In this document: piece by piece, positions 35,184 to 45,033 of the stretch
How positions within the stretch are numbered: position 1 is the stretch's first letter
Layout of the letters: the number at the start of each line of letters is the position of its first letter
NCBI GenBank assembly: GCA_963786975.1
Contig: CAWBBE010000001.1
Span: 1-64,000, forward strand
Source: Palsa-506 sp963786975
GTDB lineage: Bacteria > Actinomycetota > Actinomycetes > Streptosporangiales > Streptosporangiaceae
Direction of reading: 5' to 3'
DNA: 64,000 nt
Notes under the pieces: model-generated
What the model was told of the DNA's origin: nothing
The model's database searches: none
The model's input: only the letters and a program-made list of their open reading frames with translations
Translations under genes and position numbers: made by a program

Positions 35184-35472
35184 TGTAAGGCTCCTGGAAG
35201 GAACGCGGGCAGCCCAAAGGCGCGGGAAGCCGCATGCCGCTGTGAATGCGCTCGTTCTGCGCTGCCGGGATGTATCCGCCCACCTGCGGATGCTGCGCCT
35301 GGATTGTCCCCCGCGGGCTCCGATGTCCGTACCGGAACTGCCACACGATCGGCCGCAGACCGGGGCGTGTCAAAGCATCCCGCGAGGTGACCATGGCGTG
35401 GCCATATAGAGCGGTCTGGGCTCGGTGGTGATTAACCTGGCCTGGCAGCGATTGTCAGCAAGAGGGGGGACC

Positions 35473-36186
35473 GTGCCGCTCACGACGCGCACCGTGGCCT
35501 ATGCCGACCAGGACGCTGCGCTGACCGGCGAGCTGTACTGGGATACCGGCGCCGCGCCGCGTCCGGGCATTTTGCTGATCCACGGCGGCGCGGGCCTCGA
35601 CGATCATGCCCGCGGGCAGGCCAGCCGGTACGCGGCCCTCGGGTACGTGGTCTTCGCCTGCGACCTGCTTGGTGACGGAGTCGCGGGGGACCGTGCGCGG
35701 GTGATCGGTTCGCTGACCGCGATGCGCGACGATCCCGGGTTGCTGGCCGGGCGGGCCCGGGCCGCGCTGGCCGAGCTCGCCGGCTGCGGGCTTGCCACCG
35801 AGCCCTTCGCCGCGGTTGGTTTCTGCTTCGGCGGGCTGGCCGCGCTGACCCTGGCCAGGTCCGGGGCCGGGCTGGCCGCCGCTGTCAGCATCCACGGCAG
35901 CCTCGCCACCACCCGCCCCGCCGGGCCGGGTGCTGTCAAGGCCAGGGTGCTGGCCTGCCACGGTGCTCTCGACCCGCACGTGCCGATGGCCGATGTCACC
36001 GGCTTTGCTGAAGAAATGGACGACGCTGGGGCCGACTGGCAGCTGATCATCTACGGCGGGGCCATGCACGGCTTCACCCACCAGCACGCCGTGCCCGGTG
36101 CGGTCCCCGGCGTCGCCTACCACCGGCTCGCCGACGAGCGCTCCTTCGCTGCCACCCGGGCTTTCCTCGCCGAAGCGCTCGGCTGA
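35473..36186 (+). CDS. Dienelactone hydrolase-family protein
   Basis: A 237-aa protein. GTG 35473 is preceded by GAGGGGGGA. The DLH signature GFCFGG holds the nucleophile Cys, with Asp in CHGALDPHVPM and His in GAMHGFTH, and an N-terminal ILLIHGGAGLDDHARG oxyanion loop. Such enzymes hydrolyse dienelactones in chloroaromatic breakdown or act on other esters. No catechol-pathway genes are near, so the substrate is open. Confidence 0.82.
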   Translation: MPLTTRTVAYADQDAALTGELYWDTGAAPRPGILLIHGGAGLDDHARGQASRYAALGYVVFACDLLGDGVAGDRARVIGSLTAMRDDPGLLAGRARAALAELAGCGLATEPFAAVGFCFGGLAALTLARSGAGLAAAVSIHGSLATTRPAGPGAVKARVLACHGALDPHVPMADVTGFAEEMDDAGADWQLIIYGGAMHGFTHQHAVPGAVPGVAYHRLADERSFAATRAFLAEALG

Positions 36187-36500
36187 CCCGCGGCGCCGCA
36201 ACGGCCGTCTACGTGCGCGCGCCTACCACCCGATTCAGTGCGTTCCACGCCCCGGGCGATGACCACCAGGATCGCCGCCCGGATCGGCGGCTCGGCGAGC
36301 GTTCTCCCTGTCCCACCCAGCTGCTCAGCGTGATGCCGATCGACGTAGCTCGCTGCCGGCCGACGGGTCGGCGTGACTGGCCTGGGAGTCGCCGCCGGGC
36401 GCTGGTTCCCGGCGATGATGCGAGGGAGGCTGCGCCATCGCGCTGTTCTGGGGCAGACGACACCGAGGCCGGTGAGGTCCGATCTCGCGGACGGATCACG
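36187..36500. other. Intergenic, nothing seen
   Basis: About 315 bp. A minus-strand frame (SIGITLSSWVGQGERS) has protein-like character but no family or start was found. Confidence 0.35.
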
Positions 36501-36529
36501 GACAATAGATCAAAAAGGCCTGACAATAG
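36501..36529 (+). promoter_or_regulatory. Candidate operator of the AbrB/RelE pair
   Basis: Two GACAATAG direct repeats (36501-36508, 36522-36529) are spaced 21 bp apart, two helical turns, in an AT-richer stretch that continues with TTGACA (36539-36544) and GATACAGT (36554-36561) before the antitoxin gene. The repeat spacing suits a dimeric AbrB-type autoregulator. Confidence 0.4.
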
Positions 36530-36596
36530 CCACTCAGATTGACAGCCAGCAGTGATACAGTGGGAGAGTAGGAAAATCTGAATCCTGGAGTGCGCC

Positions 36597-36932
36597 ATGG
36601 GCATGCCCGCCGCCAAGATGGAACCGGAGCCCCGCCTGCGGACTAGGGCGAAGGTCCGGCCCAAGGCGCAGCTCACCCTGCCCGAGGAGATCCGCCAAGC
36701 CCTTCACATCGGTGAGGGCGATGAGGTGGAATTCGCCGTGCACGCTGACGGCACAGTCACGATCCGCGGTTACGTGTCCATCCCCACCGATCAGGCGTGG
36801 TTCTTCACGCCTGAGTGGCTGGCCGGCGAGCGGGAAGCCGACGAGGACATCACGGCCGGACGCGGCACGGTCCACGAGTCCGCTGAGGATATGTTCGCTC
36901 ACCTCGATTCGCTCGGCTCAGCGGATGAGTGA
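36597..36932 (+). CDS. AbrB/MazE-type antitoxin
   Basis: A 111-aa protein. Residues 14-53 form a swapped-hairpin AbrB domain (RAKVRPKAQLTLPEEIRQAL, then GEGDEVEFAVHADGTVTI). The C-terminal half is acidic (EREADEDITAGRGTVHESAE), typical of a toxin-binding tail. Its TGA overlaps the toxin ATG (TGATG). It is predicted to bind the GACAATAG repeats upstream and neutralise the RelE-like partner. ATG 36603 is an alternative start. Confidence 0.8.
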   Translation: MGMPAAKMEPEPRLRTRAKVRPKAQLTLPEEIRQALHIGEGDEVEFAVHADGTVTIRGYVSIPTDQAWFFTPEWLAGEREADEDITAGRGTVHESAEDMFAHLDSLGSADE

Positions 36933-37240
36933 TGCCGACCTTCGAGACGCTCCCCCGGTTCGAGCGCGACTGGAAGCACCTCACCGCACAGCAGCAGGCG
37001 ACCTTCCGCAAGGTCATCACTGACGCGTTCGTGCCAGACCTGGCCTCGCCTGACCGCCCATTCCGCCCCGGGCTGCGCGTCAAGGGCGTGACCGCCCACC
37101 CCGGCGTGTTCGAGATGACCTGGGACAACGACGGCCGCGCGACTTTCAGCTACGGCGAAGAGCGCATCCCCGGCCAGGCCCATGTCATCTGGCGGCGGGT
37201 CGGCACCCACGCGATCTTCACCCCACCGCCTGGCCCATAG
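36932..37240 (+). CDS. RelE/ParE-superfamily toxin
   Basis: A 102-aa protein. MPTFETLPRFERDWKHLTAQ is the typical RelE start. RPGLRVKGVTAHPGVFEMTW and DGRATFSYGEERIPGQAHVI followed by WRRVGTHAIF form the sheet with basic residues at the strand ends. It is probably a ribosome-dependent mRNase. The ATG lies inside the antitoxin stop. Pairing of RelE with AbrB rather than an RHH or HTH antitoxin is less usual but known in actinobacteria. It appears intact. Confidence 0.78.
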   Translation: MPTFETLPRFERDWKHLTAQQQATFRKVITDAFVPDLASPDRPFRPGLRVKGVTAHPGVFEMTWDNDGRATFSYGEERIPGQAHVIWRRVGTHAIFTPPPGP

Positions 37241-37242
37241 CC

Positions 37243-37465
37243 TCGGCCATGCGACGGCGGGCCCAGCGGCGGGAGGCCTTGCCGAACAGGGCGGCAAGCT
37301 TGCGCTCAGAAAGCGGCCTGCGATGTCGATGCTGGCGCGGTAGGCGGCCGCCGCAGCCTCATTTATGTCATTCGCACTGCCTTCGCCGACGGCGTCAGTT
37401 CCGTCTACGTCGGACCAGCCGGTCGTCTCCTGGGCCGCGAGCCGGTATTCACGATCCGCGCTAGG
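37243..37465 (-). pseudogene. DUF2637/Spd-like C-terminal remnant
   Basis: The minus strand reads SDVDGTDAVGEGSANDINEA, AYRASIDIAGRFLS and then, one frame over, RKLAALFGKASRRWARRRMA. The end AYRxS...LSERxLAxxFGxxSRRWAR is typical of DUF2637 proteins from actinomycete integrative elements. No membrane half and no start remain. Confidence 0.4.
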
Positions 37466-37540
37466 CTCATCTGGTCCGCCGGCCCGGCCCGAGCCAACGA
37501 CTGGACCGGCGCAACGGTCACTCGGACCACCGTGGCGCGG

Positions 37541-38281
37541 TCAGGAACCGGTTCGCTCGCCGCGTATGGGCCGCATGCTGCTGATGATCTTCCCGACGGC
37601 CACGACGAGGAACAGCTGCCCGGTCACCGCCTCAAGCACCGCGAACGTCTGCCCGGGATTGCCGGCGGGCACCAGGTTCCCGTACCCGACGGTGGTCATC
37701 GTGACGAAGCTGAAAAACAGGTCCTGGCTGAGCGAGCCGTCCCCGGCCGAACCGAAGAACGGCACGCTTGCGAACTCGCCGGCCGCCTTGTAGGCGAAGG
37801 CGAAGAACATGCCGATCAGCAGGTAGGCGGCGATGGACCCGAGCAGCGTCTCGATATCGATCGCCCGCCGCAGCATCAGGTGGCGCACGATGGAAAACGG
37901 CGCGATCAGGTACAGCAGGCAGCAGACGGTGAAGATCCCGCCCAGCTGGCCACCCGGCCGGTGCGCGAACAAGCTCACGACCACGACGACCGCGGCCAGG
38001 CCCAGCACGATGTCGGCGACAAACCGGACCAGACGGCACGCCCGCGAAGTCCGGAGTATGAGCCAGACCGTCGCCAGCTGAACGGTGAGCACGACCGAGG
38101 CCGCCCACGTCTCAGTCACCGAGACGGACACCACATAGGTCACCACGACGAGCAACAGCACGAGCCCGTAGCTGTCCGCCGAGACGAAGGAGCGGCCGAG
38201 GCGGCGCCACCACCGGGACTCGGCGCCCGCATCGGCCCCGTCGTCAGCGAATTCCGGCAATTGACCTCCAAACGCCGCCAA
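37541..38281 (-). CDS. Voltage-independent K+ channel-like protein
   Basis: A 246-aa protein. Six hydrophobic helices are followed at the last pore loop by the selectivity filter TTVGYGN (about 190-196) inside FVTMTTVGYGNLVPAGNPGQ and then a pore helix VLEAVTGQLFLVVAVGKII. No voltage-sensing Arg ladder and no RCK domain are seen. It is predicted to conduct K+ as a tetramer. The start ATG 38281 is followed by an acidic 20-residue tail. Stand-alone gene. Confidence 0.85.
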   Translation of the reverse strand: MAAFGGQLPEFADDGADAGAESRWWRRLGRSFVSADSYGLVLLLVVVTYVVSVSVTETWAASVVLTVQLATVWLILRTSRACRLVRFVADIVLGLAAVVVVVSLFAHRPGGQLGGIFTVCCLLYLIAPFSIVRHLMLRRAIDIETLLGSIAAYLLIGMFFAFAYKAAGEFASVPFFGSAGDGSLSQDLFFSFVTMTTVGYGNLVPAGNPGQTFAVLEAVTGQLFLVVAVGKIISSMRPIRGERTGS

Positions 38282-38472
38282 GGAAGGTCCTCACCGCCCC
38301 GGAGCTCCGGCGTAGCTGAGGTTGCGCCGTGCACGCGGGGCCTCCACCGAGCCGTCCGAACGTCCCGTTATCGGGCTCGTTTCCTGCAAGCTTCGCCTGA
38401 CCAGGCCGAAGGGTCATCGCCCAGATGGGATGAAGCGACGGGCCGGGGTGAGATCGCCCGGGTGGGGCGGTG

Positions 38473-38690
38473 GTGATCTGGGAACTGCGGGCTGCCGAAG
38501 CGGGCCGGCGCCGGAAGGCCCGGTGGCTGATCGCGATCGCGTTCGCGTTACTCGCGGTCTACCTCGCGGTGCAGTCGACCTGGGTGATCGCTGCAGGGTT
38601 GCCATAGCCCCGCCGGGATCGCCTGCACGGCGCTGACAGCGGCGGCGATGTTCGCGCTCGCCTACGGCGATGCTGCGTCCGCCAGGCGCG
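38473..38690 (+). pseudogene. Cation-efflux-like membrane protein fragment
   Basis: The plus strand reads VIWELRAAEAGRRRKARWLI, AIAFALLAVYLAVQS, TWVIAAGLP then stop; the next frame continues HSPAGIACTALTAAAMFALA. This matches the middle of an actinobacterial CDF-like transporter (WELR...VQSTVVL...HSPLGIAWTALTA). Both ends and the metal-site residues are missing. Confidence 0.5.
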
Positions 38691-38692
38691 AT

Positions 38693-39574
38693 TCAGCCGG
38701 AGGCGGTTATCTCGTGCCACCGGCCGCCGTTCAGGTTGATGTTATTGCCGTGGGCCTGGCCGGGCGCGTTATCGCCAATGTAGGTGTACAGCGGATGCCC
38801 GTCGTAGGTGGCCTGCGCCGTGCCGTCTGACCGCTTGATCGTGCCCAGCTTGCCGGGCACGCCCGGGCCGGCCACCGGGGTCCCGGTCACCGGCGGCCAG
38901 TACGCCGCGCACCCGCCGTTGCAGTTCGATTTGGCCGGGGTATCAGGGGCGAACCAGTACAGCGTGAACCCCTTGGCGTTGGTGAGCACGGTCACGCCGC
39001 CGATCTTCGCCGTCTTCAGGGCGCCGGCGGCCGACGGACCAGGGCCGCCTGCCCCGGCCACCGCGACGCCCAGCAGTACGAGGGCAAGCGCAGACGCGCC
39101 GGCGATCGCCCGCCCGGCGCCCGGCACACCCGCTTGCAGCCTGGCCAGCATGGCACTGCTGGACCCCACTGACCGGGCCGGCTGGCGCTGGGCGGCGGGG
39201 GACAGCGCGAGCACAGCCAGCACCGCGAAAGCGGCTACCTCGATCACCCCGGCGATGATCCCCGCAGTCGTCCGGATCTCCTTGAACCCGAACAGGCCGA
39301 ACTGCACCGACAGGAGATAGCCGCCGAGGGTCGAGAGGGCGAAGCCGGCGCCGGCCGCGGCGGCCAGCCGGCTGCCGGACACCAGCACGGCCGCGGCGAG
39401 GCCGAAGGCGGCGATTACCTGGAGCAGGAAAAGCCAGCCGATCACCGGGATCGACCGGTAGCCGGTCAGGTACAGGTCAAGATGGATCGCCCCGGTTGCG
39501 GTGAGCAACCCCGCCCCGGCCACCCGAGATCCGGACTGCGGCCAGTTCCGTCCCACCCGCTGTGCTTTGTCCAT
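38693..39574 (-). CDS. Membrane protein with C-terminal secreted-repeat (COG4315/PF03640) domain
   Basis: A 293-aa protein. Five membrane helices in residues 17-165 (DoxX-like layout: TGAIHLDLYLTGYRS, VIGWLFLLQVIAAFGLAAAV and so on) precede the secreted repeat: TNAKGFTLYWFAPDT, SNCNGGCAAYWPPVTG (Cys pair retained) and YDGHPLYTYIGDNAPGQAHG. The repeat probably faces outside. Proteins of this kind accompany ECF sigma factors in actinobacteria; one such sigma gene lies 635 bp upstream in the same direction. Confidence 0.75.
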   Translation of the reverse strand: MDKAQRVGRNWPQSGSRVAGAGLLTATGAIHLDLYLTGYRSIPVIGWLFLLQVIAAFGLAAAVLVSGSRLAAAAGAGFALSTLGGYLLSVQFGLFGFKEIRTTAGIIAGVIEVAAFAVLAVLALSPAAQRQPARSVGSSSAMLARLQAGVPGAGRAIAGASALALVLLGVAVAGAGGPGPSAAGALKTAKIGGVTVLTNAKGFTLYWFAPDTPAKSNCNGGCAAYWPPVTGTPVAGPGVPGKLGTIKRSDGTAQATYDGHPLYTYIGDNAPGQAHGNNINLNGGRWHEITASG

Positions 39575-39735
39575 AACCTTTCCTACGGTTCCTGACTGCT
39601 CGCTAGTTCAGCCCGGAGATGACCGGGGCTCAATGCCACGCTCAGCGGCGGCCGGCAATGGCGCCTGCGGCCGCCTTACGGCGGGAGGTGGCAGCGTGGC
39701 ACCGCGAGCTTGCGGCGCCGCGGGTGCGCTGCGGG

Positions 39736-40209
39736 TCATCGGGCCGTCCGCCTGTCGATGATGCACGTGTTTTCGGCGAATTGTGCTGGTTGCCCGGTCC
39801 GGCCGACGGTAGCCAGGACGGCCACGGTCAGCAGGACCCCGAGGGCAGCGGTGGCCATGTCGGGGGCCGTGTACGGGGCGTGGAAGCCGGAGGCGGCGGC
39901 TTGCGGCGCCGACGCGGCGCCGATCAGCAGCGCAGCCCAGCCTGACCAACGCCGGCCGCCCTGGCATCCGCGCGCAGTCCACAGGCTCAGTGCGGCCGCG
40001 GCAAGCCCGGCCGCGACTAGCCCGGCGGCCGGCTCCGCATGCTCGGCTGTCGCGAGGACGAGGCCGCACCGGGTCAGGTCCAGGGCCGCCGCGGTTAGCA
40101 GCATGACGGTGATCAGGCGCCGGCCCGGCCGGCTGCCCGCCGCTGCCGTCGTCAACGTCCCGCCGCCAGCATCGGCTGCCGGGACGTCCCCGGGCCGGTG
40201 GCTGTTCAT
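39736..40209 (-). CDS. Membrane protein cotranscribed with the ECF sigma factor
   Basis: A 157-aa protein. After a soluble N-terminus (MNSHRPGDVPAADAGG) there are four membrane helices (LITVMLLTAAALDLTRCGLV, AAGLVAAGLAAAALSLW, WSGWAALLIGAASA, MATAALGVLLTVAVLATVG). Its ATG shares a base with the sigma stop codon (TGATG). It has no zinc anti-sigma motif (HxxxCxxC), so it is not a classical ZAS protein, but the coupling suggests it regulates the sigma factor or belongs to its regulon. Confidence 0.65.
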   Translation of the reverse strand: MNSHRPGDVPAADAGGGTLTTAAAGSRPGRRLITVMLLTAAALDLTRCGLVLATAEHAEPAAGLVAAGLAAAALSLWTARGCQGGRRWSGWAALLIGAASAPQAAASGFHAPYTAPDMATAALGVLLTVAVLATVGRTGQPAQFAENTCIIDRRTAR

Positions 40210-40766
40210 CAGCACGCGATCGCGTCGTGGTCCTGCAGTTGCTGGCGGAGTGCCTGCAGCGCGTAGTGGAGCCGTGACCTGGCCGTGCCGGGCGGTATCC
40301 CGAGCTGACGGGCGACCGCCGCGAGGGAACCGCCGTGGTAGAAGGTCTCGACCAGCACCGTGCGGTGCGCGGGCGACAGGCGCTGGAGCGCGCCGGTGAC
40401 GAGCTGCCGGTCCAGCACCTGGTCCAGCCGTGTATCGTCGCGCGCGTCCTCGGCGGGCTGGGCTTGCACGGTGACCGGCCGCGACCGCGCGGCCCGGTCG
40501 GCGTCGGTCAGCAGGTTGCGCGCGACCCGGAACAGCCACGGCCCGATGGGCCGGTCATCGGCGCTCAGCTGCGGCAGATGACGCCAGGCCCGGATGAAGG
40601 TTTCCTGCACGATGTCATCGGCGCTGGCCCGGTCAGGACAGTACCGCTGGACGTAGCCGTGCAGCGCCGCAGCGTGACGCGAGTACAACTGGCGGACCGC
40701 GGCGTCGGCGTCGCGGGACGGCTCGCGGTGGGGAGCAGCAGAGACGGCAGAGTGAATGGCAGACAT
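40209..40766 (-). CDS. ECF-family RNA polymerase sigma factor
   Basis: A 185-aa protein. Sigma-2 region: QLYSRHAAALHGYVQRYCPD and DDIVQETFIRAWRHLPQL with IGPWLFRVARNLLTD. Sigma-4 region: ALQRLSPAHRTVLVETFYHG and VARQLGIPPGTARSRLHYAL. This matches ECF group SigL/SigK-like proteins. Start ATG 40766 is chosen; an upstream in-frame start would run through a 19-bp dyad (40769-40787) that sits 2 bp before it and is probably an operator. It is cotranscribed with the membrane protein at 39736. Confidence 0.88.
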   Translation of the reverse strand: MSAIHSAVSAAPHREPSRDADAAVRQLYSRHAAALHGYVQRYCPDRASADDIVQETFIRAWRHLPQLSADDRPIGPWLFRVARNLLTDADRAARSRPVTVQAQPAEDARDDTRLDQVLDRQLVTGALQRLSPAHRTVLVETFYHGGSLAAVARQLGIPPGTARSRLHYALQALRQQLQDHDAIAC

Positions 40767-40768
40767 GT

Positions 40769-40787
40769 CTACTAACACGACTAGTAG
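40769..40787. promoter_or_regulatory. 19-bp dyad operator, site 1 (sigma factor)
   Basis: CTACTAACACGACTAGTAG, a near-perfect inverted repeat immediately upstream of the ECF sigma start codon on the minus strand. It has the same length and half-sites as the dyads at 41750 and 44346. Confidence 0.72.
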
Positions 40788-41276
40788 AGCCACTCCGTTC
40801 ACCACCGGCTGCCGCCAGGGAGCAGCAATGGCCGGCGCCGGGCGGCAACCCGGTGGCGCCCGGTTTCTCCGTCGGCACAGCCAGGCTCTTGACCAGGGTA
40901 TCTAGTCTGCGTAGACACGACGGTGCTGACGGCCAGCCCGGCCAGGCGACGAGGCGGCCGGCCGTGGAATCGGGTGAACCAGCGGCTTGTCCTATCCGTG
41001 TTAGTACGTAGCGGCGGGAGTACGCGGCGCGGGCATGTCCGGGAGTCGAAGATGCGTCCTTTCGGTGAGCTGGCCGCTGTGATCTTGGACCGGTGGCGGG
41101 ACTGCGGCCGGCCCGCTGGTCCGCGAAGTGGTCGATGATCTGACCACGCGCACCGCCAGCAGGATCGCGGCCAGCGCCGGGCGATGAACAGTCCCCCGAT
41201 CGCCTGCGTGTTGCCAGGTATGTGCACTCATAAGCCAGAACGGCCTGCCCGGCGCTCCCGCGGCGGGCAGGACGAT
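40788..41276. other. Regulatory intergenic region
   Basis: About 490 bp between divergent genes. Apart from the degenerate dyad at 40989-41007 no other gene or motif was recognised. Confidence 0.4.
40989..41007. promoter_or_regulatory. Degenerate dyad, site 2
   Basis: GTCCTATCCGTGTTAGTAC keeps the right half-site TTAGTA and the central CCGTG found in the other copies, while the left half retains only CTA. It may be a weak site for the gene at 41277. Confidence 0.4.
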
Positions 41277-41633
41277 ATGAGGAACACCCCGGGCAGACGC
41301 CGTTTCTGGCCGCTGCGCCGCAGGGACCGCAGGCCGGCCAGCCGCACGCCGGGTCCGGCCGCGGATGGCGGCCAGACGGCGGCCGCCGCCATGCAGCTGG
41401 CGATCGGGCTTCTCACCGCGAGTCTCGACTCGCCCGAGCTGGAGGCGTGGGCCGTGTGGGCCCTGATCCCGGAGGACCCGTCGATGCTGGGCGACTTCAT
41501 CGCAGGTTTGCACGCCATCTCCGGGATGCTGCTTCATGAGCTGCATGCGGCCACCGGCCAGCCGCCGGCGGCCACGCTGCAGAAGCTTGCGATCCTTGCG
41601 GAGACCCGGCCAGGGACACCCTCCGCCGGGTAG
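41277..41633 (+). CDS. Hypothetical 118-aa protein
   Basis: ATG 41277 follows GGGCAGGACGAT. The basic N-terminus (RRRFWPLRRRDRRPASR) is followed by a helical domain AAAMQLAIGLLTASLDSPELE, AVWALIPEDPSMLGDFIAGL and MLLHELHAATGQPPAATLQK. No transmembrane or catalytic motif. I do not recognise the family. It lies within the dyad-marked cluster. Confidence 0.55.
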   Translation: MRNTPGRRRFWPLRRRDRRPASRTPGPAADGGQTAAAAMQLAIGLLTASLDSPELEAWAVWALIPEDPSMLGDFIAGLHAISGMLLHELHAATGQPPAATLQKLAILAETRPGTPSAG

Positions 41634-41749
41634 AGCGACGCCGCCTGCACGCGCGGGGCCGGGCCGGGCCGTTCAATCTGCCGGCCGCCTCGGGGGCGGT
41701 GTGACGCATGTCGCACCCGCCAGCTCAGCCGGGCCTGAACCGGCCATCT

Positions 41750-41768
41750 CTACTAAACGTGTTAGTAG
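41750..41768. promoter_or_regulatory. 19-bp dyad operator, site 3
   Basis: CTACTAAACGTGTTAGTAG, the best copy of the dyad (7-bp arms CTACTAA/TTAGTAG around ACGTG). It lies 72 bp before the ATG at 41841 and abuts another in-frame ATG at 41769, so it must overlap the promoter of the membrane-protein/FtsH gene set. Confidence 0.78.
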
Positions 41769-41840
41769 ATGGAGTTGATGTTACTGCTGCCCCGTCGCGG
41801 CGTGAGGCCCGCGGGCGGCCCGACCTACAGGAGGACACCG

Positions 41841-42317
41841 ATGTTTGCTCGTCTTGACGCCGCCGCGCCGCCGCAGAACGCGGATGTGATCATGCGCGCG
41901 GTCGGCGCGGTGGCCCTGGCCGCCCTGGCGATGATCCACGTGATCGACCTGCCCGGCACGCTGGGCCCGACGCCGCTGATCGGCGCCGGGTACTTCGGGA
42001 TCATCGCTGCCGCGGTCGGGACCGGCGGGGCGATGATCATCCGGTCGCACTGGCTGGCATGGGCCGCCGCCGGCGCCCTCGCCGCCTCCGCTACGGGCGG
42101 CTACGTGCTGACCCGCACCGTGCCGGGGTTCCTTGGCGATCACGGCGATATCGGTAACTGGCGCTGCCCGCTGGGCATTGCCGCCCTCAGCGTGGAGACG
42201 CTGCTCATCCTGCTCGTCGTGCTCGCCGCCTGGCAGGCCCGGGCCCGCGCCGCAAGCCTGCCTCCGCGGCCTCAGCCTGCCGCGCGGCGCGTACCCGAGT
42301 ACAGCCAGCCCCGCTGA
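41841..42317 (+). CDS. Small polytopic membrane protein upstream of ftsH-like gene
   Basis: A 158-aa protein; ATG 41841 has AGGAGG at 41829-41834. Four membrane helices (AVGAVALAALAMIHVIDLPG, LIGAGYFGIIAAAVGTGGAM, WAAAGALAASATGGYVL, ALSVETLLILLVVLAAWQA). The MIHVIDLPGTL motif resembles the short membrane proteins encoded beside secreted-repeat genes in actinobacteria. Probably cotranscribed with the FtsH-like protease 111 bp downstream. Confidence 0.68.
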   Translation: MFARLDAAAPPQNADVIMRAVGAVALAALAMIHVIDLPGTLGPTPLIGAGYFGIIAAAVGTGGAMIIRSHWLAWAAAGALAASATGGYVLTRTVPGFLGDHGDIGNWRCPLGIAALSVETLLILLVVLAAWQARARAASLPPRPQPAARRVPEYSQPR

Positions 42318-42428
42318 CCATGCCCGGGGCGGGCCGCCCGGGCGGGCCAGGCCCGCCGCCAGACCCCGCTGACAGCCGCTGCTAGAACCCGGCCCGGGTG
42401 TCCCCGGGCACCCGGAAGGAGAACCGCG

Positions 42429-44318
<1,890 letters not shown>

Positions 44319-44345
44319 CCCGCCTGCCGGATGAACGCCACACCT

Positions 44346-44364
44346 CTACTATCCGTTTTAGTAG
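44346..44364. promoter_or_regulatory. 19-bp dyad operator, site 4
   Basis: CTACTATCCGTTTTAGTAG, 33 bp before the start of the secreted-repeat gene at 44398. Arms CTACTA/TAGTAG match sites 1 and 3. Confidence 0.72.
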
Positions 44365-44397
44365 TTGGTAGATAACCAGCATCACTAGGAGCTGACC

Positions 44398-44922
44398 ATG
44401 CGACACCCGAGAATCATCATCGCCGGCCTTGCCCTGGCGGCCGTGGCCGCCGGCGGCGGTATCACCGCCGCTTCGGCAGGCAGCCCGCCGGCCAGCAGCG
44501 CGCCCTCGGCCGGCCAGGACGCCATGGCGGCCACGGTGCGCACCGCGCCTGCAGCCGTGGCCGGCCGGACCGAGACCATCCTGGTCAGCGCCCGCGGGCT
44601 GCCCCTGTACTACTACCGGCCCGACACGGCGGCGAAGTCGCTGGTCAGCGGCGGGCTGGCACGGCTGTGGCCGCCGCTGACATCGCCCGCGCCCACCGCC
44701 GCCGGAGTGAACGGCAAGCTCACCGTGCTCAACGACGCCCACGGGCACCAGGTCGCCTACCGCGGCCACCTGCTGTACACCTTCATTGACGATCACGCCG
44801 GCCAGGTCACGGGCCAGGGCGTGCAGAACTTCTTGGTGGCCACCCCCGGCCTCGCCCCGATAGCGGGCTCGCCCGCAGGCACCGTTCCCGCCGCCCCGAC
44901 CGGCGGCGGTCTCGGCTACTGA
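44398..44922 (+). CDS. Secreted-repeat (COG4315-like) exported protein
   Basis: A 174-aa protein; TAGGAGCTGACC precedes the ATG. Signal peptide at residues 1-28 (MRHPRIIIAGLALAAVAAGGG). The domain pattern LVSARGLPLYYYRPDTAAKS, LARLWPPLTSP and YRGHLLYTFIDDHAGQVTGQ is that of PF03640 repeats, but the usual two Cys before WPP are absent (SLVSGGLARLWPP). Function is unknown; members are extracytoplasmic, often redox- or haem-related by context. The operator dyad upstream places it in the same regulon as the sigma factor and FtsH-like genes. Confidence 0.75.
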   Translation: MRHPRIIIAGLALAAVAAGGGITAASAGSPPASSAPSAGQDAMAATVRTAPAAVAGRTETILVSARGLPLYYYRPDTAAKSLVSGGLARLWPPLTSPAPTAAGVNGKLTVLNDAHGHQVAYRGHLLYTFIDDHAGQVTGQGVQNFLVATPGLAPIAGSPAGTVPAAPTGGGLGY

Positions 44923-45033
44923 GCGACGGCTACCCATCATCCGGGCGAAACCGGGCCCGCCTGCAGCACCCGCGCCCGCGGGCCGCCAGGCCACGAGCCC
45001 GCTCAGGAATCGACACAGAAGAGGATGGCCGAG

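Noticed and set aside
38437..38470. RGEIARVGR string resembling IS3 OrfA on the plus strand
   Set aside because: Only about ten residues long with no further transposase similarity; too short to annotate.
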